Notes: generated by a model from the sequence alone, not told the origin. DNA of 64,000 nt from Cytophagales bacterium (GCA_004293905.1 RDZE01000014.1:226431-290430); one strand, 5' to 3'; shown: positions 1-9,343, counted from the stretch's first letter. Translations and numbers: made by a program.

Positions 1-46
1 CCTCTTCTATTTCTTTGAAATCTACTGAGTCAAGATACAATTCCAT
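1..46 (-). CDS. Transaldolase-like protein, N-terminus only (partial)
   Basis: Fifteen codons are visible on the minus strand from an ATG at position 46 and run off the left edge; they read MELYLDSVDFKEIEE. This start resembles the short transaldolase / fructose-6-phosphate aldolase family, which begins with a beta strand carrying an Asp and then an acidic helix. Such enzymes move three-carbon units between sugar phosphates in the cytoplasm. Only the first strand and part of the first helix are present, so the call rests on a very short match. The gene is on the same strand as the membrane protein that ends 43 bp before its start. Confidence 0.5.
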   Translation of the reverse strand, partial: MELYLDSVDFKEIEE

Positions 47-89
47 ATAAATTTAGATTTTTTAGATGATACAAATTTTTTATAATTAT

Positions 90-494
90 TTAAGGTTTGA
101 AGATGACATAAAAAAGCATAATAATGTACGAAAGTAACCAAAACCAAAATCCGATACCAATTTTGACAGGTGTAGTGGTTCCTGCTTCATTTACTAATAA
201 TTTATCTACACCAAATGCGGTCAAAGATAGTAAAATTGCAATTACCATCAATACAATTAGCGTTACTTTTCCTTTGTTAGTTACAAATGAGGTAATAATG
301 GTGGCTGCATATAGAGTATTACTTGACCATGCCGCAAATGCTATAGCACTAAAAAAAAACGAGAATATACCTGTTAAGAGTGCCCCTAAGCCCGTATAAT
401 TAAATTTTGGGTCTTCTGCACCTACAAAAGCAGGTGAAAAACAAGCGATGCCATAGGCTACAAGTGAGGAAACGAATAGGTATTTGGCTATCAT
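90..494 (-). CDS. Small integral membrane protein of unknown function
   Basis: The 134-residue protein has about four hydrophobic stretches (roughly residues 5-25, 38-58, 75-95 and 112-132) separated by short polar loops, so it should sit in the inner membrane. I see no catalytic or binding motif. Its ATG overlaps the TGA of the AsmA-like gene in an ATGA arrangement (491-494), which suggests translational coupling and a shared envelope-related context. I do not recognise the family. Confidence 0.75.
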   Translation of the reverse strand: MIAKYLFVSSLVAYGIACFSPAFVGAEDPKFNYTGLGALLTGIFSFFFSAIAFAAWSSNTLYAATIITSFVTNKGKVTLIVLMVIAILLSLTAFGVDKLLVNEAGTTTPVKIGIGFWFWLLSYIIMLFYVIFKP

Positions 495-2878
495 ATCGGT
501 TTTGAGGTATTTTTATTGAAAAGGGCTTTGAGGTTTTTACGTTCTTTTTCCCATACTTCATTGAGTTCTTTGGCGTTGGCAAAGTCTGCGAATTTGGTAG
601 TGAAGGCTTCTAAGTTGCCTCTGAGTGCTATGTAAAAATTAGTATTGCTGGTTGGTATTCGCAATCGATAATCAATAGACTGATTGAGCGAAGATCTGCC
701 AATGAGTGAAAGCCGATGTTTGGCAAAAGCCATTTCAAATTCAGGGATAAAAATGGTGTTGTTTCTGATTTGTAATACTCCTTTGCACTCCGAAAAATTA
801 CCTGCATTGTCTAAGACTATGTTTTTATTTTTCATAATTCCATTGATGCGGTTGTAGGCTTCCAATTGTTTGAACGTACCATTGTTTAGTGTGAAGCCTG
901 CCGCTACTACCAAATGAGGTACTTGCACTTGCAGGTATTTATTAAAAACAAACCCAATTTCCATATCTAACTGAAGCAAAGCGTTGAGATGCCTCGCTTC
1001 TATAAAGTTTTGCCCAAAATTATTCAACATGCTCCATACAATAGGCGTTTGAAGTTGATTGCCAAAAATACGCCCATCGAAACGCATAAAATCTTCGCGC
1101 TGTGTATTGAGAATCCCCGTCATTTTTACTGTTCCACCAGCCATTTTGAAGGTAGTAGTGCTATTTTTAATGATTTGGTCAGAAAGTTGGAAGGCTGTAA
1201 TAAAATCTGTAACTCTAAAAGTATTGAAAATGAGGCTGTCCGATTTTACATCTAAGGCAAACATCAAATTGGAGGGAATATGCAAAAAATAACTGTTGTC
1301 TTTTCGACTAAGGAGTTCGTCTAATTGTATTTTTTTAGCGTTGATTTTTGCCTCCATTTTGAGCCTTACATTCGAGAGAAAGAGGTAGCCTAAGAGGTCA
1401 ATGAATTTACCATTTGTGATGTCAAAATCTGTTTTTCCAATTTTTCCTGAAGCATTTTTGATGAGAGTAATGTTATCGGAAAAGTTAAGTAACATGTTTA
1501 TGTTTTGAATTTGAAAAGACTTATTTTTGGGCTTACAATTCAGTTTTTTGAGTTCGGCTTCTCCCGATATTTTTACTTTATTGTCTTCATTAGGGTTGCG
1601 AAGTGCGGCTATTTCACCTTCTATATTGATGGCTATGCCAAGCAATCCACTGAGCGATTCTATATTGGCGAGAGGGTAAAATTCTTGAAAAGCGGCAAGG
1701 TCTAAGGAGGCTTCTATTTGGGTGGCTATGTAGGGTTGGTTGAAGTTAGAGAGTTTGAAACCACCTCTGAATTTTTGCCCCGCTAATTCGCCTTTTAGTT
1801 CTTGAACAGTGAGTGAGGAGGAGGACAAACTATTCTGTGCGCCATTGTCAAATTTGCCTACAAAGGATAACTTTTGTATCGCTTGTTTTATATTAGGAGA
1901 GCGAAGTGCGATGTCCTTACATTGGAAATTAATATCTATGTGCGGAAAATCTGATTTTGACCATTCGCCCTTGGCTGTACCCTTGAAGTCGAGTATGCCT
2001 TCGGTTTTGTAGTCTACTAAACGGTCGTAGATTTCATCGGGTAAAAAGGTGATGATGGATTTGAAGTCGTTTTGGTTGCCCTGAAATTGCAGGTCTGCTT
2101 TGGCACTGTTCCAATCTACAAAAGTGTATTTTCCTTTTACTTTGAAGGCACTTTCTTCTATCTTGACCAATAAATCTTCTATTTGTAGCGCGTTTTCTTG
2201 CTTGTTGTAGCTTAGGTTTTTACTATTGAGATGTATGTTGCGAAATTGTAAAAATTCTTTGTTATTGAATTGTAAGCTAAAATTTTTGAGTTGTGCATCT
2301 AAACTCATTTTGGCTTTTTCTATGCTTCCGTCTATGTTGAGTGTTGTTTTTTCTAAAGAACAATAAAATTCCTCTTTATTAAGTTTGTTGCGATATGTGA
2401 AAGCGGTTTTTAGAAATTGGATTGTTTTTGGGGTAACACTTACTTGTGGTATTTCTTTTTTGGCAGTAAGGAGCAAGAGAGAGCCATCAAAGTTGCCTTG
2501 TGCTTGCGCGTCTGTGTAGAGTAATATTTCGGCGTTGGCTACTGTGATGTTGTCTACGCTGTATTTTCTATTGAGCAAATCGGTAAGGCTAATGGAAAAA
2601 TATATTTCTTCAGCTTTTAAGATTCTTTCTTTGTTTTTGGGGTTGGCACTTTGCATTTCGGCATCATAGAGTGTGAGGCTAAGGCGCGGAAAATTAGTGT
2701 AAAAAGAAACTTCTGCTTTTTTGTACGTGATTTTGGTTTTGAAGTATTGGTTGAGCTTTTCGGTAATAGATTTTTTGAGTGAATCTTCATAGGCATAAAC
2801 AAACATAGTAGCGGTGAGCCATACGCTTATTATTAATATGCCTGTGATGAATAGAAACCAACGAAATCGTTTAGACAT
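491..2878 (-). CDS. AsmA-like envelope protein
   Basis: The 795-residue protein starts with one N-terminal membrane anchor (about residues 8-28) followed by a long periplasmic region rich in short beta strands. The early segment after the anchor (a helix, then text such as ITYKKAEVSFYTNFPRLSL) and the repeated amphipathic strands are typical of AsmA-family proteins in Bacteroidota. AsmA/TamB-like proteins are thought to help outer-membrane biogenesis or lipid transfer between the membranes; that role here is inferred from the family. It is translationally coupled to the downstream small membrane protein by an ATGA overlap. There is a 73-bp AT-rich gap upstream. Confidence 0.8.
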   Translation of the reverse strand: MSKRFRWFLFITGILIISVWLTATMFVYAYEDSLKKSITEKLNQYFKTKITYKKAEVSFYTNFPRLSLTLYDAEMQSANPKNKERILKAEEIYFSISLTDLLNRKYSVDNITVANAEILLYTDAQAQGNFDGSLLLLTAKKEIPQVSVTPKTIQFLKTAFTYRNKLNKEEFYCSLEKTTLNIDGSIEKAKMSLDAQLKNFSLQFNNKEFLQFRNIHLNSKNLSYNKQENALQIEDLLVKIEESAFKVKGKYTFVDWNSAKADLQFQGNQNDFKSIITFLPDEIYDRLVDYKTEGILDFKGTAKGEWSKSDFPHIDINFQCKDIALRSPNIKQAIQKLSFVGKFDNGAQNSLSSSSLTVQELKGELAGQKFRGGFKLSNFNQPYIATQIEASLDLAAFQEFYPLANIESLSGLLGIAINIEGEIAALRNPNEDNKVKISGEAELKKLNCKPKNKSFQIQNINMLLNFSDNITLIKNASGKIGKTDFDITNGKFIDLLGYLFLSNVRLKMEAKINAKKIQLDELLSRKDNSYFLHIPSNLMFALDVKSDSLIFNTFRVTDFITAFQLSDQIIKNSTTTFKMAGGTVKMTGILNTQREDFMRFDGRIFGNQLQTPIVWSMLNNFGQNFIEARHLNALLQLDMEIGFVFNKYLQVQVPHLVVAAGFTLNNGTFKQLEAYNRINGIMKNKNIVLDNAGNFSECKGVLQIRNNTIFIPEFEMAFAKHRLSLIGRSSLNQSIDYRLRIPTSNTNFYIALRGNLEAFTTKFADFANAKELNEVWEKERKNLKALFNKNTSKPI

Positions 2879-2951
2879 TTTTCTATGTTGTTATAATAAT
2901 TGGCACTAAATAAATAATATTTTGGCACAAAAAACAATATTTTACCAAAAA

Positions 2952-3470
2952 TTATTGTGTAGTTTCTTTACTACTAATGCGCCAACCATATTTTTTTTGG
3001 TACTGAAATACAATTTTATACTTTGTGTAGTCTTGTTCTTCACCAAAAGGTACTTGGAAAAGATAAATTTGTTCATTTTTGTTGTTAGTAGTTAGTGGGC
3101 TAATGCTGGCATCTTCCCAACGCTCTAAGGTGCCAAAACCTGTGGATACTTTTGCTAATTTTCCATCTCGTGTGATGAGCTCGAGGCTACGCACAAGGTT
3201 TTCGGTTTTGGTTTCTGTAAAAATAGGGTGCAAATAGCTTTGCAATTTTTCTGCGGTGCTTACACTATCGGGCAGGAAAGCATAGAGATAACCGTTGTAT
3301 TCAAAACTGTTATCAGTGCCTAAATTATAGAGGTATATTTCGGCTTGGTCGGCTTTGATGGCAATTTTTCGGGCTTCTTCGGGTGTAAGCGTTTGGCAGT
3401 ATGCTTTGCTCAAAGAGGCGTACCCTAATACAAGGAAAATAAGGAGTGAGAAAAACAGTTTTTTTTTCAT
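2952..3470 (-). CDS. Secreted protein of unknown function
   Basis: The 172-residue product begins with a clear signal peptide (KKK, then a hydrophobic core to about residue 22, with cleavage probably after SKAYCQ). The mature part starts LTPEEARKIAIKADQAE and ends in a beta-rich region. I see no active-site motif and do not recognise the family. It lies 13 bp downstream of the GbsR-like regulator and is probably the last gene of the cpdA-to-gbsR run. Confidence 0.7.
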   Translation of the reverse strand: MKKKLFFSLLIFLVLGYASLSKAYCQTLTPEEARKIAIKADQAEIYLYNLGTDNSFEYNGYLYAFLPDSVSTAEKLQSYLHPIFTETKTENLVRSLELITRDGKLAKVSTGFGTLERWEDASISPLTTNNKNEQIYLFQVPFGEEQDYTKYKIVFQYQKKYGWRISSKETTQ

Positions 3471-3483
3471 TTTTTCTTAAAAA

Positions 3484-3996
3484 TTAACTCATTAAAAACT
3501 TCAATAATTTTTTATCTATCCAAGTTCGGTCTACTTGTTCTATTTTCGAGAAGAAAGTATTGATTATCTGAATAAGCATTTCCATTTCTTCTACCATTTG
3601 TATAAAAGCAAGGTCATTGCTACTTTTTTTGTTAATAGTTGTTTTTTCAGTGATTTGTTGCAGGTTTTTTTGAACATTGTCAAGTTCTCTTTTTTTTCTT
3701 TCTTTGATTATTTTTAGGCTCATTTGCCAAATGTCTTTTTCGGCACTAAAATACTCTTTTCTGTCGCCCGTTTTTACTTCTTTAAAAATAAGTCCCCAAT
3801 TGAGTAATTCGTGTATGTTAGTGTTGGCATTACTCCGCGATATATTAAGCTGTTGCATAATGTCTTCGGTGCAAAGGGCTTCGGTGGAGGAGAGCAAAAG
3901 TGCGTGTATTTGCGCCATTGTTCTATTAATGCCCCAGTTAGTACCCCAAGTACCCCAAATTTGTATGAATTGCTCTTTGGCTTCCTCTATGTTCAT
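3484..3996 (-). CDS. GbsR/MarR-type transcriptional regulator
   Basis: A 170-residue cytoplasmic DNA-binding protein. The region around residues 20-80 forms a winged helix: a helix with WGTWGTNWGINRTMAQIHALL, then CTEDIMQQLNISRSNANTNI as the helix-turn-helix, then the wing with KTGDRKEYF. This layout fits the GbsR branch of the MarR superfamily. A long basic, probably coiled helix follows (about 90-115). I chose the ATG at 3996 because the family starts close to MNIEEAKEQFIQIWG; a longer frame would overlap hisS. With this start only 2 bp separate it from the hisS stop, so it is likely co-transcribed. The ligand and targets cannot be read from the sequence. Confidence 0.82.
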   Translation of the reverse strand: MNIEEAKEQFIQIWGTWGTNWGINRTMAQIHALLLSSTEALCTEDIMQQLNISRSNANTNIHELLNWGLIFKEVKTGDRKEYFSAEKDIWQMSLKIIKERKKRELDNVQKNLQQITEKTTINKKSSNDLAFIQMVEEMEMLIQIINTFFSKIEQVDRTWIDKKLLKFLMS

Positions 3997-3998
3997 AA

Positions 3999-5390
3999 TC
4001 AGGAAAGAGTTGAGAATAGTTGTACGATTTCTTGCCAAGTTTTTTTACTTTGCTCTCCTGTGTTCATGTCTTTGAGCGTAAGGAGATTTGAAGTCATTTC
4101 ATCGGAGCCAATCAATACAACAAAGGGTATTTTTTTGGCATCTGCATATTTCATTTGTTTTGCCAATTTGCTATGTTCGGGGAATATTTCGGCTTTAATG
4201 CCTTTTTGTCGGCAATCGTAGAGCAATGGCAAGGCGTATTGTTGGGCAGTAGCATCAAAATTTGTGAATAATAATTGCGTGCTCGTGAGTGTGTCTTTAG
4301 GAAAAAGTTGCAATTCTTCCATTACGTCATAGAGTCGGTCTACGCCAAAAGAAAAACCTACGCCCGAAACATTGGGCATGCCAAATGTGCCCGTGAGATT
4401 GTCATAACGTCCGCCGCCGCTGATGCTTCCCATCGCTACTTGGTTGGCTTTTACTTCGAAAATAGCTCCTGTGTAGTAGCTGAGCCCCCGCGCAAGTGTA
4501 ATGTCTAATTCGGTTTGATAGGCTTCTAAGGGTTGATTGGTTTTTGGGGAAAAATGCTGAAGAATGGTGGTCATTTCTTTGATTTCGGCAATGCCTTTTT
4601 TGCCTACTTCGGAGGTTTGTAAAAATTGCTCTAAGAAGGTGATTTTATCGGTGTTGCTTCCCTGAAATTGTAATAAGGGGCGCAATGTTTCGATGGCATT
4701 CTGTTGGAAGCCTCTTTCGATGAGTTCGTTTTCTACTTTTTCCTGCCCTATTTTATCCAGTTTATCAATTGCTACACACAAGTCAGTTTCTTTGCCTGTG
4801 GCTTGCATCATTTCGGCTATGCCTGCCAATATTTTTCGGTTGTTGATTTTGATTGTAAAATCTTTGATGCCTAATCGATGCAGTGTTTGGTGTATCATGA
4901 GTATAATTTCGGCTTCGCAAATGAGCGATTCTGTGCCTACTACATCGGCATCGCATTGGTAAAATTCGCGGTATCGTCCTTTTTGAGGGCTATCGCCACG
5001 CCAAACGGGTTGTATTTGGTATCTTTTGAAAGGGAAAGTAAGTTCGTTTCGGTTCATCACTACAAAGCGCGCAAAAGGGACTGTGAGGTCGTAGCGGAGG
5101 GCACGGTCAGCTATTTTTTTTACTATAGCATCTCCTTTTTCTTTGTAGTCCTCAGGTTGGTAGTTGCGCAATTCGCCAGCATTAAAAATTCTGAACAATA
5201 ATTTATCCCCTTCTTCGCCGTATTTTCCTGTGAGGACATCAAATTTTTCCATAGCAGGGGTTTCGAGGGGCAAAAAGCCAAATTGTTGGAATATTTCGCG
5301 TATGGTGTTGAGTATGAAATTGCGTTTCGCCATTGTTTCAGGGGCAAAATCACGCGTGCCTTTGGGCAATGAGGGTTTTGTAGCTTGCAT
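3999..5390 (-). CDS. hisS: Histidine--tRNA ligase (HisRS)
   Basis: Class II synthetase that charges tRNA-His. The N-terminus reads SLPKGTRDFAPETMAKR. Motif 2 is seen as YQIQPVWRGDSPQKGRYREF, and the two HisA-type histidine-binding signatures appear as LARGLSYYTGAIFEV and GGGRYDNL. The C-terminal anticodon-binding domain covers about the last 95 residues. The length of 463 residues is normal for the compact bacterial form. I chose the ATG at 5390 because homologues start near it; an in-frame ATG at 5441 overlaps the rnhA stop as ATGA and would add 17 residues, so that start is also possible. It sits in a tight minus-strand run with rnhA upstream and the GbsR-like gene 2 bp downstream. Confidence 0.95.
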   Translation of the reverse strand: MQATKPSLPKGTRDFAPETMAKRNFILNTIREIFQQFGFLPLETPAMEKFDVLTGKYGEEGDKLLFRIFNAGELRNYQPEDYKEKGDAIVKKIADRALRYDLTVPFARFVVMNRNELTFPFKRYQIQPVWRGDSPQKGRYREFYQCDADVVGTESLICEAEIILMIHQTLHRLGIKDFTIKINNRKILAGIAEMMQATGKETDLCVAIDKLDKIGQEKVENELIERGFQQNAIETLRPLLQFQGSNTDKITFLEQFLQTSEVGKKGIAEIKEMTTILQHFSPKTNQPLEAYQTELDITLARGLSYYTGAIFEVKANQVAMGSISGGGRYDNLTGTFGMPNVSGVGFSFGVDRLYDVMEELQLFPKDTLTSTQLLFTNFDATAQQYALPLLYDCRQKGIKAEIFPEHSKLAKQMKYADAKKIPFVVLIGSDEMTSNLLTLKDMNTGEQSKKTWQEIVQLFSTLS

Positions 5391-5437
5391 AGTGTATATT
5401 TTTGGCAATTTTTGCGAGGGCAAAGATAGTATTTTTT

Positions 5438-6076
5438 TCATTTTCTACCATAGTCTGCCGGAATTTCGCCCCATTGTTCGGTTTGCCATTTTAAGATGCT
5501 ATGGTTATGATTGTGCTCTTTGAGCCATTTTTCTGCTCTGGCGATGAGTTCTCTTACGGTTTGGTTTTCGGGGGTATGGTCTATTTTGGTATTGGCTTTT
5601 TTCTTTCTTACCCAAGCGATAGCGGTTTGGCTATCAGAATAGATGGTTGTAGTAGGTTGGTTTTCGCGCTCGAGCCAAGCCAATGCGTGTACGATGGCTA
5701 AAAATTCGCCTATGTTGTTGGTTGCCCCTTCATATACGGGGCTTTGGAAGATAATTTTTTTGTTTTTAAGCCAAACACCTTTGTATTCCATTTGTTTGGT
5801 CGCCATATTACAAGCCGCATCTACGCAAATGGCGGTATCGTCTTGTGGGTAAGTGTGTACGTTGATGGACGAAGTAGGCTTATTTTCTTTTTTATACTTT
5901 TGAATCGTAAGCCAGTAGCCTTCTTTGTAAGCGAGTTGGGCTTCTGTGTAGGTATCAAATGATTTGAATTGTGCTTCTGGAAAATTTTTTACTTGTTTTT
6001 GGCAGGTTTCCCAATCTTCAAAAATTCCTTGTTGGTGTCCTTTCCAAACCACATAATACTTTTGTTTCTTTGCCAT
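5438..6076 (-). CDS. Ribonuclease H with N-terminal viroplasmin domain
   Basis: The 212-residue protein has a Caulimovirus viroplasmin-like RNA/DNA-hybrid binding domain at about residues 3-48 (YYVVWKGHQQGIFEDWETC), then an RNase HI fold. The acidic catalytic residues are visible in order: ICVDAACN, GEFLAIVHALA, YSDSQTAIAW and the terminal PADYGRK. The enzyme cleaves the RNA strand of RNA-DNA hybrids such as R-loops and Okazaki primers. I chose the ATG at 6076 because it starts the viroplasmin domain; a longer frame to 6151 would overlap bshB1. It begins 7 bp after the bshB1 stop. Confidence 0.92.
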   Translation of the reverse strand: MAKKQKYYVVWKGHQQGIFEDWETCQKQVKNFPEAQFKSFDTYTEAQLAYKEGYWLTIQKYKKENKPTSSINVHTYPQDDTAICVDAACNMATKQMEYKGVWLKNKKIIFQSPVYEGATNNIGEFLAIVHALAWLERENQPTTTIYSDSQTAIAWVRKKKANTKIDHTPENQTVRELIARAEKWLKEHNHNHSILKWQTEQWGEIPADYGRK

Positions 6077-6083
6077 AGTACAA

Positions 6084-6812
6084 TCATAATAAGGTCGTTT
6101 CGAAAAGGTTCGTAACTCCGATAGGGGTAGCTTTGGTGAACCCTTCGGCAAGGCTTACATTGATGAGTCTGCCAAAGTTGCGGGCTCTTGCCTCTAAAAA
6201 TTCCCAAAAATCTTTGCTTGAAATAGGTGTTTCGGGTTGGTCGCTTTCGGGGTCATAAAATTGCGATTTGAATGCTTTTACAGCGTCCATTCTTTGTTGC
6301 CAAACATGATTTACCTCAATGAGCAGATGCGGTTGTATCCAACGGTCTTGTATGTAGTGGTACATTTGGGCAGGTCGCCAAGGGGCTTGTAGGTTACCTT
6401 CGGTGTCGTAGGTTTCTATTTTTGCCAAACCTGCTAAAAAAGCCGCTTCATGCACCAATTTAGCTCCTTTGGGGTGGTCTATGTGTCGGTCTTCGATGGC
6501 ATTGGCAAGTATAACTTGTGGTTGGCAGGCTCTTATTTGTTGAATAACAGGCAGTAAATGGTCTTTGTCTATGCTAAAAAAGCCATCGGCAAAGCCTAAA
6601 TTGGCGCGGTAGTGTATTTTGAGTATTTCGGAGGCTTTTTGGGCTTCTTCCTCCCTTAGTTCAGGAGTGCCACGCGTGCCCAATTCGCCACGTGTAAGGT
6701 CTACGATACCTACTTTTTTGCCCATAGCCGTATGAATGGCGATGGTGCCCGCACATGCTAACTCTACGTCATCGGGGTGTGCTGCAAAAGCTAAAAGGTC
6801 TAATTTGGTCAT
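6084..6812 (-). CDS. bshB1: Bacillithiol biosynthesis deacetylase BshB1
   Basis: The 242-residue protein belongs to the LmbE/PIG-L zinc deacetylases. The metal site signature AHPDDVELACAGT starts at about residue 11, and further family stretches follow (DLTRGELGTRGTPELREEEA, then DRHIDHPKGAKLVHEA). The enzyme removes the acetyl group from N-acetylglucosaminyl malate, the second step of bacillithiol synthesis, in the cytoplasm. This suggests the organism uses bacillithiol as its low-molecular-weight thiol; bshA and bshC are not in this window. Its ATG overlaps the stop of the receiver gene upstream (ATGA), so the two are probably translated together. Confidence 0.93.
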   Translation of the reverse strand: MTKLDLLAFAAHPDDVELACAGTIAIHTAMGKKVGIVDLTRGELGTRGTPELREEEAQKASEILKIHYRANLGFADGFFSIDKDHLLPVIQQIRACQPQVILANAIEDRHIDHPKGAKLVHEAAFLAGLAKIETYDTEGNLQAPWRPAQMYHYIQDRWIQPHLLIEVNHVWQQRMDAVKAFKSQFYDPESDQPETPISSKDFWEFLEARARNFGRLINVSLAEGFTKATPIGVTNLFETTLL

Positions 6813-7228
6813 TTTTTAGTATTTGTGTTGATGAGTTTTCGTACTTGTTCTAATTTTTCTTCGTCTAAGGGTTTGCTCAGAAAAAGGCTCACATCTTGCC
6901 ATTCATTTTGTTGTTTAGGGGCTATGTCGGCAAAAGCAGAAAGTAAACATACATGAATAGTTTGTGGTATTTGGGGTTTTAGTTGGCGAAATTGTTGCAG
7001 AAAATCGCTAGCATTCATGAGGGGCATCATTTTATCTAAAAAAATGACATCGGGGGCTTCGTGTGGCGCGTCATTGATGGTTTTTTGCAAATGTTGCAAA
7101 CATTCGCTTGCATTGTTGAAGGTGGTAACTTTTTGAGAAAAATTCAACAATTTGATGAGTTTTGTATTCGTGATTGCGCTCACGGGGTCATCGTCAATGA
7201 GTATTACTTTGATTTCTTTTGTATCCAT
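6809..7228 (-). CDS. Stand-alone response regulator receiver domain
   Basis: A 139-residue single CheY-like domain. The acidic pocket is IDDDP at residues 11-15, the phosphoacceptor is Asp65 (VIFLDKMMP), and the conserved Thr/Ser and Lys positions are seen as LLSAFAD and LFLSKPLDEEKL. There is no DNA-binding output domain, so it probably acts through protein contacts. No histidine kinase lies nearby. It sits 7 bp after thyA and overlaps bshB1 by 4 bp, so it is placed in a housekeeping run rather than a two-component operon. Confidence 0.9.
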   Translation of the reverse strand: MDTKEIKVILIDDDPVSAITNTKLIKLLNFSQKVTTFNNASECLQHLQKTINDAPHEAPDVIFLDKMMPLMNASDFLQQFRQLKPQIPQTIHVCLLSAFADIAPKQQNEWQDVSLFLSKPLDEEKLEQVRKLINTNTKK

Positions 7229-7235
7229 AACAAAT

Positions 7236-8042
7236 TTATACGGCTACCTTTAGCGAAATGTTGGGGTGTGCTTGGTAGTTTTGTATCTCGATATCTTGAT
7301 AAGTAAAATCAAAAATAGAAGTAATTTGTTCATTCAAAATCAAACGAGGCAAGGGATAAGGTTTTCGCTCTAATTGTACTTTAAGGGCTTCTATATGATT
7401 GTTGTAGATATGAACATCGCCAAAAGAGATAATCAGTTGATGGGCTTCTAATTCGCAAACATGTGCTACGAGGTGTGTCAGAAGGGCATAAGAAGCAATG
7501 TTGAAGGGTACGCCCAAACCTACATCGGCACTTCGTTGATAGAGTTGGCAGGATAGTTTTTGGTCGTGTATATAAAATTGGAAAAAAGCATGGCAAGGAG
7601 GGAGCTTCATATTCGGAATATCACTCACATTCCAAGCACTTACAATGAGTCGGCGCGAGTGTGGGTTGTGGCGAATATCATGAATTACTTGACTGATTTG
7701 GTCTATGGTGCTTCCATCGGGGCAAAGCCAATAACGCCATTGTTTGCCATAAACAGGTCCTAACTCACCATTTTCATCAGCCCACTCGTCCCAAATAGAT
7801 ACTTGATTGTCTTTGAGATATTTGATGTTGGTTTCGCCTTTGAGAAACCATAATAACTCGTGTATGATTGATTTCAAGTGCAGTTTTTTGGTCGTAAGCA
7901 AAGGGAATCCTTCTGCGAGATTAATTTTGAGTTGTTCGCCAAATAGACTGAGGGTGCCTGTTTGGGTACGGTCGGTTTTAGTGTTGCCTTCCGCCAATAT
8001 TTTTTCTATTAGTTGTAGGTATTGAATGTCTATATTTTCCAT
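7236..8042 (-). CDS. thyA: Thymidylate synthase
   Basis: Converts dUMP to dTMP with methylene-tetrahydrofolate as carbon donor and reductant. The catalytic cysteine is Cys150 in [12 protein letters not shown]. The phosphate-binding arginine motif [11 protein letters not shown] precedes it, and [25 protein letters not shown] follows; the C-terminus ends with the family pattern around SLKVAV. The length of 268 residues is close to the E. coli enzyme. It lies 1 bp after the unknown gene at 8044-8487 and 7 bp before the receiver gene. No dihydrofolate reductase gene is seen in the window. Confidence 0.97.
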   Translation of the reverse strand: MENIDIQYLQLIEKILAEGNTKTDRTQTGTLSLFGEQLKINLAEGFPLLTTKKLHLKSIIHELLWFLKGETNIKYLKDNQVSIWDEWADENGELGPVYGKQWRYWLCPDGSTIDQISQVIHDIRHNPHSRRLIVSAWNVSDIPNMKLPPCHAFFQFYIHDQKLSCQLYQRSADVGLGVPFNIASYALLTHLVAHVCELEAHQLIISFGDVHIYNNHIEALKVQLERKPYPLPRLILNEQITSIFDFTYQDIEIQNYQAHPNISLKVAV

Positions 8043-8043
8043 A

Positions 8044-8487
8044 TTATTCAGCTTGAATGGTAAAATTAGCGTGCAAAGAGTAATAAAGAGAATCGGTAAG
8101 TCCTTCCATTCTTGTGCTTACGATTTGTACTTTTCGGGGGCAAAGAAAATGATTTTTTAGGATTAATCTTTCATAATTGACATCTACTTCCATTTTAACG
8201 GAGCGTAAGTAGAGATTTATTTTCTGAAAAATCCATTCGAAGGTCATTTTATCTAATAAACTGTTGCCAAATCGATGGTATTGGGTAGCAGGCAAAAAAT
8301 CTTTGAGATATAGGCGTGTTATTTTTTCTACAATTAGGTCTAAATAGTGTGCTCTGAAATGACAGGCTTTGGCTATTTGCGAAGCCAATAAAATGCTTTC
8401 CCAATCATTTTCTTCGAGCAACAAAGCGAAATTAGCATCAGCAACTTGCCAATCGTCTTTTTCGGTTTTAGGCTTCATAGTAGTCAT
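8044..8487 (-). CDS. Unknown soluble protein between cpdA-like gene and thyA
   Basis: A 147-residue, mostly helical, soluble protein with no signal peptide and no motif I recognise. The start at 8487 overlaps the end of the metallophosphoesterase gene by 20 bp; an internal ATG at 8478 is also possible. It ends 1 bp before thyA, so it belongs to the same transcript. Conserved-looking stretches include a Trp/His/Tyr-rich helix near the middle ([15 protein letters not shown]). No function is proposed. Confidence 0.65.
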   Translation of the reverse strand: MTTMKPKTEKDDWQVADANFALLLEENDWESILLASQIAKACHFRAHYLDLIVEKITRLYLKDFLPATQYHRFGNSLLDKMTFEWIFQKINLYLRSVKMEVDVNYERLILKNHFLCPRKVQIVSTRMEGLTDSLYYSLHANFTIQAE

Positions 8488-9265
8488 CTTTTTGGGGTTT
8501 TTCGGGGTGTTCTATCCTTACAGTGTAGGTATGGAGCTTTCCTTTAGAATCCATCTCTAACACCCTATATCCGGGCTGTGCATTTTCGTCTAATTGAAAT
8601 TCTTGAATATCTTCACCCAACTTTATTTGGAATGAGGTAGCGGGTGTAGAGTAATAAAGAACCTTTTTGCGGGTGTGTTGTTGTTCAAAATGAATATGCC
8701 CACAAATGACAGTTTTTATATTTTTATATGCGTCTATAATTTTGAAAAATTCGTCTTTGTTTTGCAAATCACTCTTATCTACCCATTCCGTACCAGTAGG
8801 CATCAAATGGTGATGAATGGCAATGATGGTGGGCGTATTGGGGTGTTTTTTAAGTGTATCAATGAGTTTTTGCTGTTCTTGACTGTTCAATGCACCATAA
8901 CTTTCTTCGGCTACGGCACTGTCTAAGAGAATAAACAATACACCTTTTACCAAAAAAACTTTAGCAGGATTGAGCCTCATTTTTTTCATTAACTGTTGCA
9001 TTGCTTGGGGCGCATCATGGTTACCTTCTATCCAATAATAGGGAATATTCATGGGGGCAACTAACTCCTCAAAAGCCTCATAAGAAGCCATAGAGCCATC
9101 TTCAGAAATATCACCTGTAAAAAGTAGCAAATCTGCATCGGCATGTTTTTTTGCCACATCTTTCAATACATTCTGAAAAGACAAATGAGTTGTAATTCCA
9201 TTGAATTTTTTGTCTTTTTCTGCAAATAAATGAATATCAGTAATTTGAATACACTTCAGCCCCAT
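8468..9265 (-). CDS. Calcineurin-like metallophosphoesterase, CpdA type
   Basis: A 265-residue cytoplasmic phosphoesterase. The metal-binding motifs appear in order: D-x-H in QITDIHLF, GDISEDG, GNHDAP, HHHLMPTG and GHIHFEQ. The arrangement fits the CpdA branch, which hydrolyses 3',5'-cyclic AMP and lowers cAMP signalling; the exact substrate here is inferred. It is the first gene of a closely packed minus-strand run extending to about 2.95 kb. A gap of about 140 bp separates it from the divergent sufC gene, and both promoters must lie there. Confidence 0.85.
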   Translation of the reverse strand: MGLKCIQITDIHLFAEKDKKFNGITTHLSFQNVLKDVAKKHADADLLLFTGDISEDGSMASYEAFEELVAPMNIPYYWIEGNHDAPQAMQQLMKKMRLNPAKVFLVKGVLFILLDSAVAEESYGALNSQEQQKLIDTLKKHPNTPTIIAIHHHLMPTGTEWVDKSDLQNKDEFFKIIDAYKNIKTVICGHIHFEQQHTRKKVLYYSTPATSFQIKLGEDIQEFQLDENAQPGYRVLEMDSKGKLHTYTVRIEHPEKPQKDDYYEA

Positions 9266-9343
9266 AAAAATTTGACATTAGAAAGTTCGTTTATCAAAGT
9301 TCAAAAATCATACTTTTTTAATAAAAAACCAGCAATTGTTTTA

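Noticed and set aside
124..399. 91-aa open frame on the plus strand
   Set aside because: It is antisense to the membrane protein at 90-494, with no recognisable motif.
5391..5441. Longer hisS start (ATG at 5441)
   Set aside because: It is possible because of the ATGA overlap with rnhA, but the added 17 residues do not fit the family start; kept as an alternative in the annotation.
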